Below are positions 35,481 through 45,630 of a DNA stretch of 64,000 nt, piece by piece (the stretch's first letter is position 1; each line of letters begins with the position of its first letter). The translations under genes and the position numbers were made by a program. The notes below the pieces were generated by a model. That model was not told the origin of the DNA, searched no databases, and saw only the letters and a list, made by a program, of their open reading frames with translations. Source of the DNA: Chlorobiota bacterium (GTDB lineage Bacteria; Bacteroidota; Ignavibacteria; Kapaibacteriales; UBA961); contig BJGZ01000004.1 of assembly GCA_014191195.1 (NCBI GenBank), positions 124,001 to 188,000 on the forward strand, read 5' to 3'.

Positions 35481-36488
35481 ATGAATACTTTTGAGAATAA
35501 ACAAGACTTTTCTGAAGAGTTAAAAGCTTATAGATTGCTTGTAGATACATGCCTTGAATCTGTATATAAGGATATTTATCCTCGGAGCTTATATGAACCA
35601 ATAGAATATGTATTGTCTTCTGGTGGAAAGCGTTTAAGACCTATAGTAACGATGTTATGTGCTGGTGCAGTTGGACAAAAGCCTGAAGATGCTGTGCAAT
35701 GTGGCTCTGCCTTAGAGATATTGCATAATTTTACTTTGCTTCATGATGATATTATGGATAGTTCACCCCTACGTAGGGGTAGGCAAACAGTGCATGTAAA
35801 ATGGGATGATGCAACTGCAATTTTAAGCGGTGATGTCATGTTAGGTGTCGCTTATAGATTACTTCTATCTTCCATTAAGGGCAAAGAAAGAAGTTTAGAT
35901 ATGTTAGATGCTTTCACTCAAGGATTAATTGACGTATGTGAAGGGCAAGCACTTGATTTAGATTTTCAATCTCTATCCGATATTTCAATGAATCAATATA
36001 TGCAGATGATTGAGATGAAAACATCTCGATTATTAGAAATATCTGCTATAGTGGGGGCATTCTATGGCAATGCAAATGATGAAACTGTTCATTCAATAAA
36101 AGAATTTGCAAGACATCTGGGCTTAGCTTTTCAAATACAAGATGATTTATTAGATCTGACTGCAGATTCAAGTGAATTTGGAAAATTAACAGGACAAGAT
36201 TTAATTGAAGGTAAAAAGAGTTATCTCATTGTAAGGGCATCAGAAAAAAATCTACCCCTAAAAGACAAAGAATTATTAGATATGTATATTAGAAAAAAAG
36301 GGATCTCCATGGAGGAAATCCCCGGTATGATTAGAATGCTATCTAGCAATGATGTATTACTTGATGCTCAGAATGCGATTAAGTTTCATGGAGAACAAGC
36401 AAAGCTACATTTAAGTACTTTAGTAGAATCTACACATCAAAAGGCTCTTATGTGGCTTACCGATAAAATGTCCCAAAGAACAATGTAA
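35481..36488 (+). CDS. Polyprenyl (geranylgeranyl/farnesyl-type) diphosphate synthase
   Basis: This all-trans prenyl diphosphate synthase of 335 residues has the first Asp-rich motif DDIMD followed by SSPLRRGRQTVH (about residues 90-106) and the second DDLLD (about 217). A Phe sits five residues before the first motif (LHNFTLLHDDIMD). In known type I enzymes an aromatic residue there limits the product to about C15-C20, so a short chain is likelier than the quinone tail; this is inference. It precedes the thrS convergent boundary by only 11 bases. Confidence 0.88.
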   Translation: MNTFENKQDFSEELKAYRLLVDTCLESVYKDIYPRSLYEPIEYVLSSGGKRLRPIVTMLCAGAVGQKPEDAVQCGSALEILHNFTLLHDDIMDSSPLRRGRQTVHVKWDDATAILSGDVMLGVAYRLLLSSIKGKERSLDMLDAFTQGLIDVCEGQALDLDFQSLSDISMNQYMQMIEMKTSRLLEISAIVGAFYGNANDETVHSIKEFARHLGLAFQIQDDLLDLTADSSEFGKLTGQDLIEGKKSYLIVRASEKNLPLKDKELLDMYIRKKGISMEEIPGMIRMLSSNDVLLDAQNAIKFHGEQAKLHLSTLVESTHQKALMWLTDKMSQRTM

Positions 36489-36499
36489 TACATCACTCA

Positions 36500-38413
36500 T
36501 TAGTGTATTTCTAATTGTTTAAATAAATCTAATACTTCTTCGATGGACATTACACCTTTGTCGCCTTTGCCATGTTCTCTTAAGGATACTTGATTATTTT
36601 CTGCTTCACGCTTACCTATAACTAATGCAAAAGGCACCTTCTTTTGCTCGCTTTCAGCAACTTTTCTTGATATTTTTTCACTTCTACTATCAAGCTTAAC
36701 CCGATATCCTCTATTTTCTAATTGTATGTTTAATGCTTCTGTATAAGGTAATTGTTCATCACTTATTGGCAAGAGAGAAATCTGAACTGGTGCAAGCCAA
36801 AAAGGGAAATTCCCTGCATAATGTTCAATCAAAATAGATAAGAATCTCTCCATAGATCCAAAAGGGGCTCTATGTATAATTACCGGTTTATGTTTTGCAT
36901 TATCAGCTCCGGTATATTCAAGCTGGAATCTATCAGGCATTACATAATCAACTTGAACTGTCCCTAATTGCCATTTACGTCCAATAGCATCTTTTACAAT
37001 AAAATCGATTTTAGGACCATAAAAAGCTGCTTCACCTAAGCCAATGAAATAATCCATATTCATTTCATCGGCAACATCTTTAATTTCTTTTTGTGCCCTT
37101 TCCCAGAGTGATATATCGCCGCCATATTTATCTTGATTATCATCTCTAAAAGAAAGTCTAGTACTCACTTCCATTTGAAAAGTAGAAAATACTTTTTGAG
37201 TTAACTCAACTACATTTTTGATTTCAGCTTTCAATTGATCTTCGGTGCAATAAATATGCGCATCATCTTGAGTAAAGCCTCTTACGCGTGATAATCCATT
37301 TAATTCACCAGATTGTTCATATCGATAAACGGTACCAAATTCTGACAATCGTACTGGTAAATCTCTGTATGATCTTGGCTTAGATGCATATATTTGATGA
37401 TGATGAGGACAATTCATTGGTTTTAACATATATTCTTCATCATCAACAGTAATAGGAGCAAATTGAGATTCGGCATAATATGGATAATGTCCACTTGTTC
37501 TGTATAAATTTAAATTGCCAATATGAGGCGTAATAACCTCTTGATATCCACGTTTCTTTTGCTCATTTCTCAAGAAATTTTCTAATGTTCTTCTTATAAT
37601 GGTTCCATTAGGTAACCAAACAGGAAGTCCGCCTCCAATCAAAGGAGTAATCATAAATAGTTCTAAATCTTTACCAATTTTTCTATGATCTCTTTTTTCG
37701 GCTTCTTCTCTTAATCGTAAGAATTCTTCTAATTGATCTTTTTTAGGAAAGCTAATGCCATAAATTCTTGTTAATTGCTTTTTCGTAGAATCTCCTCTCC
37801 AATAGGCTCCTGCAACTGATAATAGTTTAGGAAACTTTATTGATCCAGTAGATAGCACATGTGTTCCTCGGCAGAGGTCTGTAAAATTACCTTGAGTATA
37901 AAAAGTAATATTAGAGCCTTTTAAGCCATCTAATAATTCTAATTTATATTCATCACCTTTTTGCTGAAAGTATGTCACAGCATCTTGCCAAGTTATATCT
38001 ACACGCTTAAATTCAGAATCTACTTTTACTAATTCCTTCATTTTTTGCTCTATAGCTGGCAAATCATCAAGTGATATGTTAATATTATGTGGAAGGTCTA
38101 TATCATAGTAAAAGCCTGCTTCTATCGATGGGCCAATTCCAAGTTTAACTCCTGGGTATAATGCTTCTAAAGCTTCGGCCATTATATGAGCAGTTGAATG
38201 CCAAAAGATTTGTTTGCCTTCATCATCATTCCATGTCAGAATGTTAATTGAAGAATCTTCAATAATAGGCGAACTTAAATCTAAAGTCATACCATTTACT
38301 TTAATGCCAATAGCTGCTCTACCTAAGCCTTCAGATATGGATTTAGCTATTTCTAAGCCTGTGATGCCTGTTTCGAATTGTCTTAATGAGCCGTCTGGAA
38401 AAGTAATATTCAT
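36500..38413 (-). CDS. thrS: Threonine-tRNA ligase
   Basis: This 637-residue class II synthetase has a TGS domain (1-62) and an editing domain with HSTAHIMAEAL (about 72-82) and DLCRGTHV (Cys and His of the zinc-like editing site). The catalytic core has MKPMNCPHHHQIY (zinc Cys, about 330). The C-terminal anticodon-binding domain (about 535-637) begins at PVQISLLPISDEQ. All expected blocks are intact. It is downstream of meaB and has its own candidate promoter in the 96-base spacer. Confidence 0.98.
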   Translation of the reverse strand: MNITFPDGSLRQFETGITGLEIAKSISEGLGRAAIGIKVNGMTLDLSSPIIEDSSINILTWNDDEGKQIFWHSTAHIMAEALEALYPGVKLGIGPSIEAGFYYDIDLPHNINISLDDLPAIEQKMKELVKVDSEFKRVDITWQDAVTYFQQKGDEYKLELLDGLKGSNITFYTQGNFTDLCRGTHVLSTGSIKFPKLLSVAGAYWRGDSTKKQLTRIYGISFPKKDQLEEFLRLREEAEKRDHRKIGKDLELFMITPLIGGGLPVWLPNGTIIRRTLENFLRNEQKKRGYQEVITPHIGNLNLYRTSGHYPYYAESQFAPITVDDEEYMLKPMNCPHHHQIYASKPRSYRDLPVRLSEFGTVYRYEQSGELNGLSRVRGFTQDDAHIYCTEDQLKAEIKNVVELTQKVFSTFQMEVSTRLSFRDDNQDKYGGDISLWERAQKEIKDVADEMNMDYFIGLGEAAFYGPKIDFIVKDAIGRKWQLGTVQVDYVMPDRFQLEYTGADNAKHKPVIIHRAPFGSMERFLSILIEHYAGNFPFWLAPVQISLLPISDEQLPYTEALNIQLENRGYRVKLDSRSEKISRKVAESEQKKVPFALVIGKREAENNQVSLREHGKGDKGVMSIEEVLDLFKQLEIH

Positions 38414-38462
38414 GTAGGTAAAAGTGGAAATATATGAAGTAAGTTATCTTTAGAATTTTTTG

Positions 38463-38493
38463 CAAATGTACAAGTTTGATAGTAAAAAGCGAA
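38463..38493 (-). promoter_or_regulatory. Candidate promoter of thrS
   Basis: On the minus strand TTCG (38490-38493), 19 bases, then TACATTTG (38463-38470). The -7 box is a full match to TAnnTTTG and the -33 box matches 3 of 4. The leader to the ATG at 38413 would be about 43 bases. Confidence 0.45.
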
Positions 38494-38509
38494 GTGAACC
38501 TTTATATGT

Positions 38510-39520
38510 CTAATCTAATTGAGATGAAGAAATAAATTCTTTTATCATATTTTTTGCAGTAAACGAGGGTACATTATTACTATGTATGATCTTATGCATT
38601 GCATCGATTTTTAATGTTTTCCATAATGTGGTATTTTCTACTATTCTCATTAATTCTTTTTCTGCTGCTGTTTCAAACCATTCTATGTGCTGATGAGTGC
38701 GCCTAGACTGAATATGTTCATTAAGTTGAGCATCTGTGTAAAAGTAATCCAGACACTTATTCCACAAATCAGATATACCATTTCCATGCAAACCACTACC
38801 AATAAGAACTGGAACATTCCAATGTTCAGTAGGAGAAGTCATTAACGTTAAAGAAGAAGCGATTTGTGATTTTGCAATTTCTGCTAAAGGAAGTAAAGAA
38901 CCATCGGCTTTATTAATAAAAATTATATCAGCTAATTCCATAATCCCTCTTTTTATTCCTTGTACTTCATCACCCGCAGTTGGAAGTAATAATAGCAAAA
39001 AGAGATCTGTCATAGATCGCACATCAACTTCTGATTGGCCAACACCAACAGTTTCTATTATGATGATATCAAATCCTGCGGCTTCACATAGTAATATTGC
39101 CTCACGAGTAGAATTTCCAACACCACCAAGGGTGCCTTTTGATGGGGAAGGACGAATAAAAGCAGATTGATTTCTGGATAATTCTGGCATTCTTAGTTTA
39201 TCGCCTAAAATACTTCCTCCATGTGACTGACTACTGGGATCTACAGCTAATATCGCCGGTTTTTTATCCTGTTGTACACAATACAATCCAAATTTTTCAA
39301 TAAATGTACTTTTACCAACACCTGGTGATCCTGTGATGCCTAAACGCATAGAATTTCCAGTAAAAGGTAAAACCATTTTTAAGAGATCCTCTGTTTTATC
39401 TCTATCCTCTTCTAAAGAACTTTCTATCATAGAAATACCTTTTGCTAATGCTCTTCGATTTCCAGATAGAATATGTTCTGCTATTTCATCTACAGAATTA
39501 AATGTTTGATCTTTATACAT
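38510..39520 (-). CDS. meaB: MeaB/ArgK-family GTPase (methylmalonyl-CoA mutase chaperone)
   Basis: This G3E P-loop GTPase of 336 residues has P-loop GITGSPGVGKSTFIEK (about residues 57-72), DPSSQSHGGSILGDKLRM (about 94-111, switch region), ETVGVGQSE (about 156-164) and NKADGS (about 203). MeaB loads and protects adenosylcobalamin in methylmalonyl-CoA mutase or a related acyl-CoA mutase. The mutase genes are not in this window, so the partner is inferred. It is followed by thrS. Confidence 0.93.
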   Translation of the reverse strand: MYKDQTFNSVDEIAEHILSGNRRALAKGISMIESSLEEDRDKTEDLLKMVLPFTGNSMRLGITGSPGVGKSTFIEKFGLYCVQQDKKPAILAVDPSSQSHGGSILGDKLRMPELSRNQSAFIRPSPSKGTLGGVGNSTREAILLCEAAGFDIIIIETVGVGQSEVDVRSMTDLFLLLLLPTAGDEVQGIKRGIMELADIIFINKADGSLLPLAEIAKSQIASSLTLMTSPTEHWNVPVLIGSGLHGNGISDLWNKCLDYFYTDAQLNEHIQSRRTHQHIEWFETAAEKELMRIVENTTLWKTLKIDAMHKIIHSNNVPSFTAKNMIKEFISSSQLD

Positions 39521-39595
39521 TTCAGATAATTATTTTGGTACTAAAAGTATATCTCATAAGAATATTAAGTAAGATATAAACATAATTACACAGTT

Positions 39596-39627
39596 TAAAC
39601 CTATAAAATAATGCGTAAATTTACAAA
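39596..39627 (-). promoter_or_regulatory. Weak candidate promoter of meaB
   Basis: On the minus strand TTTG (39624-39627), 20 bases, then TAGGTTTA (39596-39603), which matches 7 of 8 of the Bacteroidota -7 box. It would start transcription about 70 bases before the meaB ATG. Confidence 0.3.
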
Positions 39628-39698
39628 GTTGAATACCGAGTACTCTAATAATAATGATCAATTTGTACATATACATAAAGAAATTTAAGGAAAACACA

Positions 39699-40562
39699 AT
39701 GTTCGCTATTCATGTTTTTAAAATTATCTGTGTCTTAGCAATTTCTATAACTATTAGTTCTTGTGTTGTAGCAACATCTACATATGAGGGGGTGGTTAAG
39801 AAATCTGATTCATTGCAAGAATATGTATCGGTAGTAAAAAGACAAAATATGATTTTGGAAAATCAAAATAGAGCTCATATTTCTTTGATCGAAGATCTAC
39901 AAAATGAGATGCAATCTAGTAAAAAACGTGTTAATATTATTGAACAACAATTTGAACAAGCAAAATCTGCAAATTCAGAGGAAATCAAATTACTATTAAA
40001 TCAATTAGAATCTGCTGAAAAGGATTTGTTTACTCGCGAAGCAAAACTAAGAGAAGTAGAGTTAATTGTTAAGCAAAGAGATTCTGCAATGAATTTTCTC
40101 AAGTCTGGTCTTGAAAAATCATTATTAGGATTTAAGGAAAGTGGCTTAGAGGTAGAAGTAAAAAATGGTAAAGTATATGTAAAAATGTCGAATCAATTAT
40201 TATTTAAATCTGGCTCAGCTTCAATTGATAAAATGGGTAGAGAAGCGCTTAAAAATCTTGCGGATGTTTTATTAGTGCAAGAAGATATATCTGTATTGAT
40301 AGAAGGTCATACAGATAATGTTCCTATAAATTCTCCCAAATTTGCTGATAACTGGGATCTTAGTGTGCTAAGATCTACCGAAGTTGCCAGAATTCTAACT
40401 TTAGAAAATGGTATCGATCCCAAAAGAATAACTGCATCTGGTAGAAGTGAATTTATTGCTGTACTAGAAGGTGATTCACCAGAGATACGAGCAAAAAATA
40501 GAAGGACAGAGATTATATTAAGTCCTAAGCTTGATGAATTATTTTCCATTGTAAAACAATAA
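39699..40562 (+). CDS. OmpA-family peptidoglycan-associated lipoprotein
   Basis: This exported protein of about 287 residues has a lipoprotein-type signal peptide ending ISSC (lipidated Cys about residue 22). A long coiled coil follows (about 35-140), then a C-terminal OmpA domain (about 165-285) with GHTDNVPIN and NRRTEIILSP. The OmpA fold binds peptidoglycan, so the protein probably links the outer membrane to the cell wall through a coiled-coil spacer. The ATG at 39699 has AAGGA upstream and starts the signal peptide directly; an earlier in-frame start would add 15 residues before it. Confidence 0.92.
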   Translation: MFAIHVFKIICVLAISITISSCVVATSTYEGVVKKSDSLQEYVSVVKRQNMILENQNRAHISLIEDLQNEMQSSKKRVNIIEQQFEQAKSANSEEIKLLLNQLESAEKDLFTREAKLREVELIVKQRDSAMNFLKSGLEKSLLGFKESGLEVEVKNGKVYVKMSNQLLFKSGSASIDKMGREALKNLADVLLVQEDISVLIEGHTDNVPINSPKFADNWDLSVLRSTEVARILTLENGIDPKRITASGRSEFIAVLEGDSPEIRAKNRRTEIILSPKLDELFSIVKQ

Positions 40563-40576
40563 ATCAATATATCATA

Positions 40577-41374
40577 ATGACTGCATTACAAAAACTTCTT
40601 CATGCTCAATTTCAACACCAAAGTAGATTATGTATTGGCTTAGATTCTGAATTATCAAAGATACCAATCCATATCAGAAATCATGAAGATGCATTATTAG
40701 AATATAATCGTGAAATTATTTATTCTACCCAGCAATATGCTTGTGCTTATAAATTGAATACGGCTTTTTACGAGCAATATGGTTCAAAAGGTTGGAATAT
40801 TCTTAAAGAATCCGTTTCATCTATTCCACAAGATGTATTATCAATTGCAGATGCAAAAAGAGCTGATATTGGCAATACTTCATCTGCATATGCTAAAGCT
40901 GTTTTTCAAGATTTACAATGCGATGCTATCACGGTAAATCCATATATGGGATATGATTCTTTGGCTCCTTTCTTAGAATATGAGAATAAAATGGTAATCG
41001 TATTAGCATTAACATCAAATCCAGGCTCAGAGGATTTTCAACGGTTAATGTGTAATGGCAAGCCACTTTATATGCATGTGGTTGAGACTGTTATGTCTTG
41101 GAAAAGAAATGCTGATATAGGCTTTGTAATTGGTGCTACCCACCCTGCAGAATTATCAGAATTAAGGAGAATGGCTCCGGACATTCCATTTTTAATTCCT
41201 GGAATTGGTGCTCAAGGTGGAGATATTGAAGCAACTATGAAGGCAAATGCAAATGGACCAGTAATGATAAATGTTTCTAGGGGAATACAATATGCAGGGG
41301 ATTCTATAGATTTTGGGGAGAAAGCTAAAAATGCAGCGCAAGAATATTGTCAAAAAATCGGGTTCCATTCATGA
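40577..41374 (+). CDS. pyrF: Orotidine 5'-phosphate decarboxylase
   Basis: PyrF makes UMP. This 265-residue member belongs to the longer type 2 subgroup: the active-site block reads DAKRADIGNTSSAYAKA (about 94-110), with the Asp-Lys-Asp charge network in DAKRADI. C-terminal LIPGIGAQGGDI (phosphate loop) is intact. It starts 14 bases after the OmpA gene and overlaps the DUF2851 gene by 44 bases. Confidence 0.95.
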   Translation: MTALQKLLHAQFQHQSRLCIGLDSELSKIPIHIRNHEDALLEYNREIIYSTQQYACAYKLNTAFYEQYGSKGWNILKESVSSIPQDVLSIADAKRADIGNTSSAYAKAVFQDLQCDAITVNPYMGYDSLAPFLEYENKMVIVLALTSNPGSEDFQRLMCNGKPLYMHVVETVMSWKRNADIGFVIGATHPAELSELRRMAPDIPFLIPGIGAQGGDIEATMKANANGPVMINVSRGIQYAGDSIDFGEKAKNAAQEYCQKIGFHS

Positions 41375-42314
41375 AACCCAGCTTCAAGAGATTGTCCATA
41401 CAACAATTACTCTTGTAGATAAACACTATGTTTCTGTAAAAGGGCATTCCATACAAGTATTGTCTTGTGGAAGAATTAATCATCATGAGGGACCAGATTT
41501 TATTAATATGGCTATCATGATTAATGGAATCATTCATATTGGAAATGGTGAATTTCATAGAAGAAATAGTGATTGGATTAAGCATAAACATCATCTCGAC
41601 CCACGATATAATAATCTTATTATTCATATAGTTCAATCCTATGATATTGAATCTGATTTTGCTAAAGAAACTGTGATTGTAGATGAAGTGTTGGATGAAA
41701 ACATATACAATAAACAATATGTTGATCAATCTTTTGATATAGAGGACTTACAAGTATATGCTCTACAAAGATTATTAAGAAAAACATCCGAAATCAAGGT
41801 TTTGTGCACATCTATATCATCTAAGAATGAAGTTTTATATGCATCTATTATTCTATTGATCCATAAACGCCAAAAAGGGAAAAGAAGGCCACATCATCAT
41901 TCATTCACAACAGAATATCTAGTTTATCATCTGGTTCATCATGAAAGCATTCAATGTTTGATTCATAATCACATAAATTCATTAGAACAATTAAGAAAAG
42001 TATTTGCACTTTCTTTTCAAAATGTAGGACATCATTTATACACTGAAATTATTGTGAATTGTATTATTCCATTGTTGATGAGCAATGCACATGAGAATGA
42101 AAAAAACATCATGTTAGATTGGTATTGGAGTGCTAAAAGTGTAACTGAATATGCTTATTTACGAAGACTTAATGCCAGTATAAAGCAGGATATGATTTGG
42201 AAACAGCAGGGATTATTGGAATATTACCATAAAGAATATAATCGAGGAATTCTATGTAAAGAAGCATTGACACTTTATTCAATTAATAGTATCAATCAAT
42301 TCTTGTTTATATAA
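41331..42314 (+). CDS. DUF2851 family protein
   Basis: This protein of about 327 residues matches DUF2851, found mostly in Bacteroidota and relatives. The hallmark region is GRINHHEGPDFINMAI...GNGEFHRRNSDWIKHKHHLDPRYNNLIIHIV (about 45-102), rich in His/Glu and suggestive of metal binding. The function is unknown. I prefer the ATG at 41331, with GGAG upstream, over an in-frame TTG at 41313. Either way it overlaps pyrF, so it is translationally coupled. A bidirectional terminator follows. Confidence 0.85.
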   Translation: MQRKNIVKKSGSIHETQLQEIVHTTITLVDKHYVSVKGHSIQVLSCGRINHHEGPDFINMAIMINGIIHIGNGEFHRRNSDWIKHKHHLDPRYNNLIIHIVQSYDIESDFAKETVIVDEVLDENIYNKQYVDQSFDIEDLQVYALQRLLRKTSEIKVLCTSISSKNEVLYASIILLIHKRQKGKRRPHHHSFTTEYLVYHLVHHESIQCLIHNHINSLEQLRKVFALSFQNVGHHLYTEIIVNCIIPLLMSNAHENEKNIMLDWYWSAKSVTEYAYLRRLNASIKQDMIWKQQGLLEYYHKEYNRGILCKEALTLYSINSINQFLFI

Positions 42315-42316
42315 AA

Positions 42317-42348
42317 AAAGGCTCCGTCGTAAAAAACGCGGAGCCTTT
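42317..42348. terminator. Bidirectional rho-independent terminator
   Basis: A 10-bp stem (42317-42326 with 42339-42348, arms AAAGGCTCCG and CGGAGCCTTT) has a 12-base loop. There are T residues after it on the plus strand and an A run before it, which is T on the minus strand. It sits between the converging DUF2851 gene and the beta-propeller gene and serves both. Confidence 0.88.
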
Positions 42349-42365
42349 GATTGTTTGTTAGCCAA

Positions 42366-45300
42366 TTAATGAATAATAGCTATTTGTTTAGAACTAGTTT
42401 GATTGCCAATTTTAGCAATAAGCCAATAAATACCAGAAGGTAATCCATTTGGAAGAGGGAATTGACGTGATTCATTGATGATTGACATACCTTTATAGAG
42501 AGTAGCAACAGTTTCACCCATATTAGAAACAAGTGAAATTGATGCATTTCCTTGGATATTAGTTTCTACTGTACAATACATATTATCGTCATTAGTATTG
42601 TTAAGAACTTGTAATGCAATTCCATTCGAATGAGAATCTTGCGTAAAATCATGAACTGAACTAGCAGGATTAACAATAACTTCAGCTAAAGCACTTGTAT
42701 CTACTCCACATTCACCGCGAACAATTACACGATATTTACCAGCATTTCCGGTATTTGATGTAGGTATGGTGTACACTGAATCTATTGCATTACTAATCTT
42801 AAACCCATCAACTTGCCATTCATAGGTTAATTTTAAACCTTTACAGTTAACGCTTAATATAATTGGATTACCAGCAGTTACTGTAGTATTCTGTGGAGGG
42901 TTTAATACTTTAGTAGTTGGCTTGATAATTAATGCCGCAAGTTGACTAGTTGTTGCAGCGCAACCTGTATTGACTACTGCTGTATAATCTCCTTTGTCTG
43001 ATTCTTTAACTGATGCAATTATATATACAGAATCACGAGCACCTTGTATTAAATTACCATTAAATTTCCATTCATAAGTACCTTTCCCATTACCTTGAAC
43101 AACCATTCTGAAGCGAGAGCCAACACATAATGAGTCGCCTTGTGGTTGTTGGGTAATTACGGTACCTAAACCAATTAAGAAAGTAGTATCTGATTCATCA
43201 CGTAAGCCAGATGCAATATTGAGAACTCTTGCTCTATATACAGTTCCAGCTTTTACAGTATCAGGAACTTTCCAATTATAACTTGTCCCTTGAACATTGT
43301 TAGCAATAGTATTCCATGTAATCCCTTTATCGGAAGAAATTTGAATAGCAACTAATTCAGTTACAGTTACACCTTCTTTTGTCCAATTAAAAGATACATT
43401 AGTACCTTGACAAAACACTCCATATGAGCTAGGACTTGTCATAGCGATAGTTCCAAAGGCAATTTTACCAATAAAACCATTTTTATTTGCAGAGCCAGTT
43501 TTTTCCAAAGATTCTTGAAACACTTTTAAATCTTCAGAAGTAGTGTAACCACCAATAAAGATATCACCTCTTGGAGTATCTGTTACTCCCATAGCTTCAT
43601 CTTCACCAGCTCCACCATAAAGACTAGAAAAACTGACATCTGATAAATCATTGGAAACTTTCATGACGATGGCATCTTTAGTACCTCCACCATAATCACC
43701 ATCAGTAACAGCACTTCCAGATTGAGTATTAGAAAAATCTCTAGAATTAGTATAACCTGCAACCAAGATCTGAGTTGTTTCTTTAATAAACTTTATATCG
43801 TTTGCAGATTCTTTTCCACTTGTTCCAAAAACGCCAGAATTTTGAATAGATCTTCCATTAACTGATATTCTTGTTATAAAAATATCGAAACCACCCTTTC
43901 CAGAAGTAGTGGATCCAGTTGTTGGGAATGTTGTTGTGCCCGAACCAAATTCGGTCTCACCGGTAACTACAACTGTACCATCATCTAAAGGAATAAGAGC
44001 ATTTACTCTGTCATTTAAATTGCTACTTAAATATCCTAAATAATGTCCATTAGTTTGTGATGGTGTACCGGCAATATTAAACTTACCAACAAAGCCATCA
44101 TCTTTACCTCTAAAAATATTATTCCATGGTTTACGGCTTGGATCACCAAACATACCTGTTGTGGGCACAGGATATGTTGCTGATAATCCAGATGCGGTGG
44201 TTCCAGCAAAAAATACAGACAAATAAGCTGGATCATAGCCAACACCAGTTATCTTATCTTCACCATCTCCACCAATGAATGTTGAAAAATTAACGCCAGA
44301 GCTAGCCGTAGGTTTTAATTCAAGTAGAAATCCATCATTTAATGATTTTTTTAACCTTTGAAATGCGCCATTATCAGTAGGAAAATTTTGGGAATTTGTC
44401 ATACCACCAACTAAAACACTTTCATTATCTCTTGGAGCGATTGCAAGCACTTTATCATCACCACTACCATTTAAAAAAGTAGAGTATTTTAGCTGCGTAC
44501 AATCAGAAGATAATTTTGCTACAAAGCCATCAATTCCACCTGCATACTCATCTTTCCATGCAGTAGAAATTGGGAAATTTGCAGATGATGTTTCGCCACC
44601 TAAAAAGATATTACCAGAAGCAGAAACTGCTATAGAATTGACTGCATCATCTCCGCCACCACCTATATAGGTATAACTTAAAGCTTTGCTTAATTGCGGT
44701 GTAAAACGTATAACTATTCCATCTAAACTACCATTATACACTGCATCATAAGATCCAGTAACAGTAGGTAAATCTGGTGAATCAGAGTATCCACCTGCTA
44801 AAATATTACCAGATAAATCCATTGTTATTTTATTTATCACATCAGTACCTGATCCTGTGATATATGTGCTGTACACTAATGGATCTATAACAAGAGTACG
44901 CTTTGTATCATAATTTCCAACTGTAAATCTTAATGCATTGTTTTCTTGCTTAAAGGAACACTGTACTTGATGCTTAGTTCCATTTTCATCTACTTGAAAT
45001 GCATATAACTGACCATTCTTTAAGGATCCAAATCGAGTTTGTAATTCAACAGCTCCATTTTGAATAGATGTGGAATTGGCACCTTCGAATGCTATGGAAA
45101 TTTTATTTGGGTCTATACCAGGTTTTACATGAAAATCATATCGAGGAGCACTGTTATCAAATGAATAAACAATATCTATACCATCATAAACATTATCAAG
45201 TGAAACACTTTCATAAGAGTTAATTCCTGTAAACCATGAATCAGGATTTTTACCTTTAAAATAATTCATGATTGTTCCGGAAGAATTCATGCCTTTCACT

Positions 45301-45593
45301 GAAGAAATAATTCCACCTAAAAAATTCATTTTAATGGCATGTCCATGCTTCATGAAAGAAGATTTCTTTGCTTTTGTTTTTTGGATAGAATACAAATCGT
45401 GAATGATGCCCTTATTGGTTATCCAAAGGTTCATGGTTGGGGTTTTAGCCATAAATTTTACTTCTTTTGGCCATTGTCCTGCATTAGGAACAAATATACC
45501 TTTGTCTGAAGGTGTTTGAGTTGCCTTTAGACTTAAAGAAAAAATAAAAAATGACACAAACATTGAAAAATGTAGAATTCTTCTACAATTCAT
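42366..45593 (-). CDS. T9SS cargo: SBBP beta-propeller and Ig-like domain surface protein
   Basis: This product of about 1075 residues has a signal peptide. An N-terminal DUF7948-like domain follows (NAGQWPKEVKFMA..., about 35-240). Tandem SBBP-type blades run about 240-720, repeating patterns such as YSTFLNGSGDDKVLAIA and IFIGGYTTSEDL. Two Ig-like domains lie at about 800-980 and a T9SS sorting domain at about 1000-1075 (ETVATLYKGMS...SGIYWLIAKIG). Such proteins are surface-exposed; adhesion or polymer binding is a guess. The ATG at 45593 has GGAG just upstream and removes an apparent overlap with the protease gene. It follows the subtilase in one transcript. Confidence 0.9.
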   Translation of the reverse strand: MNCRRILHFSMFVSFFIFSLSLKATQTPSDKGIFVPNAGQWPKEVKFMAKTPTMNLWITNKGIIHDLYSIQKTKAKKSSFMKHGHAIKMNFLGGIISSVKGMNSSGTIMNYFKGKNPDSWFTGINSYESVSLDNVYDGIDIVYSFDNSAPRYDFHVKPGIDPNKISIAFEGANSTSIQNGAVELQTRFGSLKNGQLYAFQVDENGTKHQVQCSFKQENNALRFTVGNYDTKRTLVIDPLVYSTYITGSGTDVINKITMDLSGNILAGGYSDSPDLPTVTGSYDAVYNGSLDGIVIRFTPQLSKALSYTYIGGGGDDAVNSIAVSASGNIFLGGETSSANFPISTAWKDEYAGGIDGFVAKLSSDCTQLKYSTFLNGSGDDKVLAIAPRDNESVLVGGMTNSQNFPTDNGAFQRLKKSLNDGFLLELKPTASSGVNFSTFIGGDGEDKITGVGYDPAYLSVFFAGTTASGLSATYPVPTTGMFGDPSRKPWNNIFRGKDDGFVGKFNIAGTPSQTNGHYLGYLSSNLNDRVNALIPLDDGTVVVTGETEFGSGTTTFPTTGSTTSGKGGFDIFITRISVNGRSIQNSGVFGTSGKESANDIKFIKETTQILVAGYTNSRDFSNTQSGSAVTDGDYGGGTKDAIVMKVSNDLSDVSFSSLYGGAGEDEAMGVTDTPRGDIFIGGYTTSEDLKVFQESLEKTGSANKNGFIGKIAFGTIAMTSPSSYGVFCQGTNVSFNWTKEGVTVTELVAIQISSDKGITWNTIANNVQGTSYNWKVPDTVKAGTVYRARVLNIASGLRDESDTTFLIGLGTVITQQPQGDSLCVGSRFRMVVQGNGKGTYEWKFNGNLIQGARDSVYIIASVKESDKGDYTAVVNTGCAATTSQLAALIIKPTTKVLNPPQNTTVTAGNPIILSVNCKGLKLTYEWQVDGFKISNAIDSVYTIPTSNTGNAGKYRVIVRGECGVDTSALAEVIVNPASSVHDFTQDSHSNGIALQVLNNTNDDNMYCTVETNIQGNASISLVSNMGETVATLYKGMSIINESRQFPLPNGLPSGIYWLIAKIGNQTSSKQIAIIH

Positions 45594-45630
45594 AAGAGCT
45601 CCATATAAAGAAAATATAATGTCACTTTGA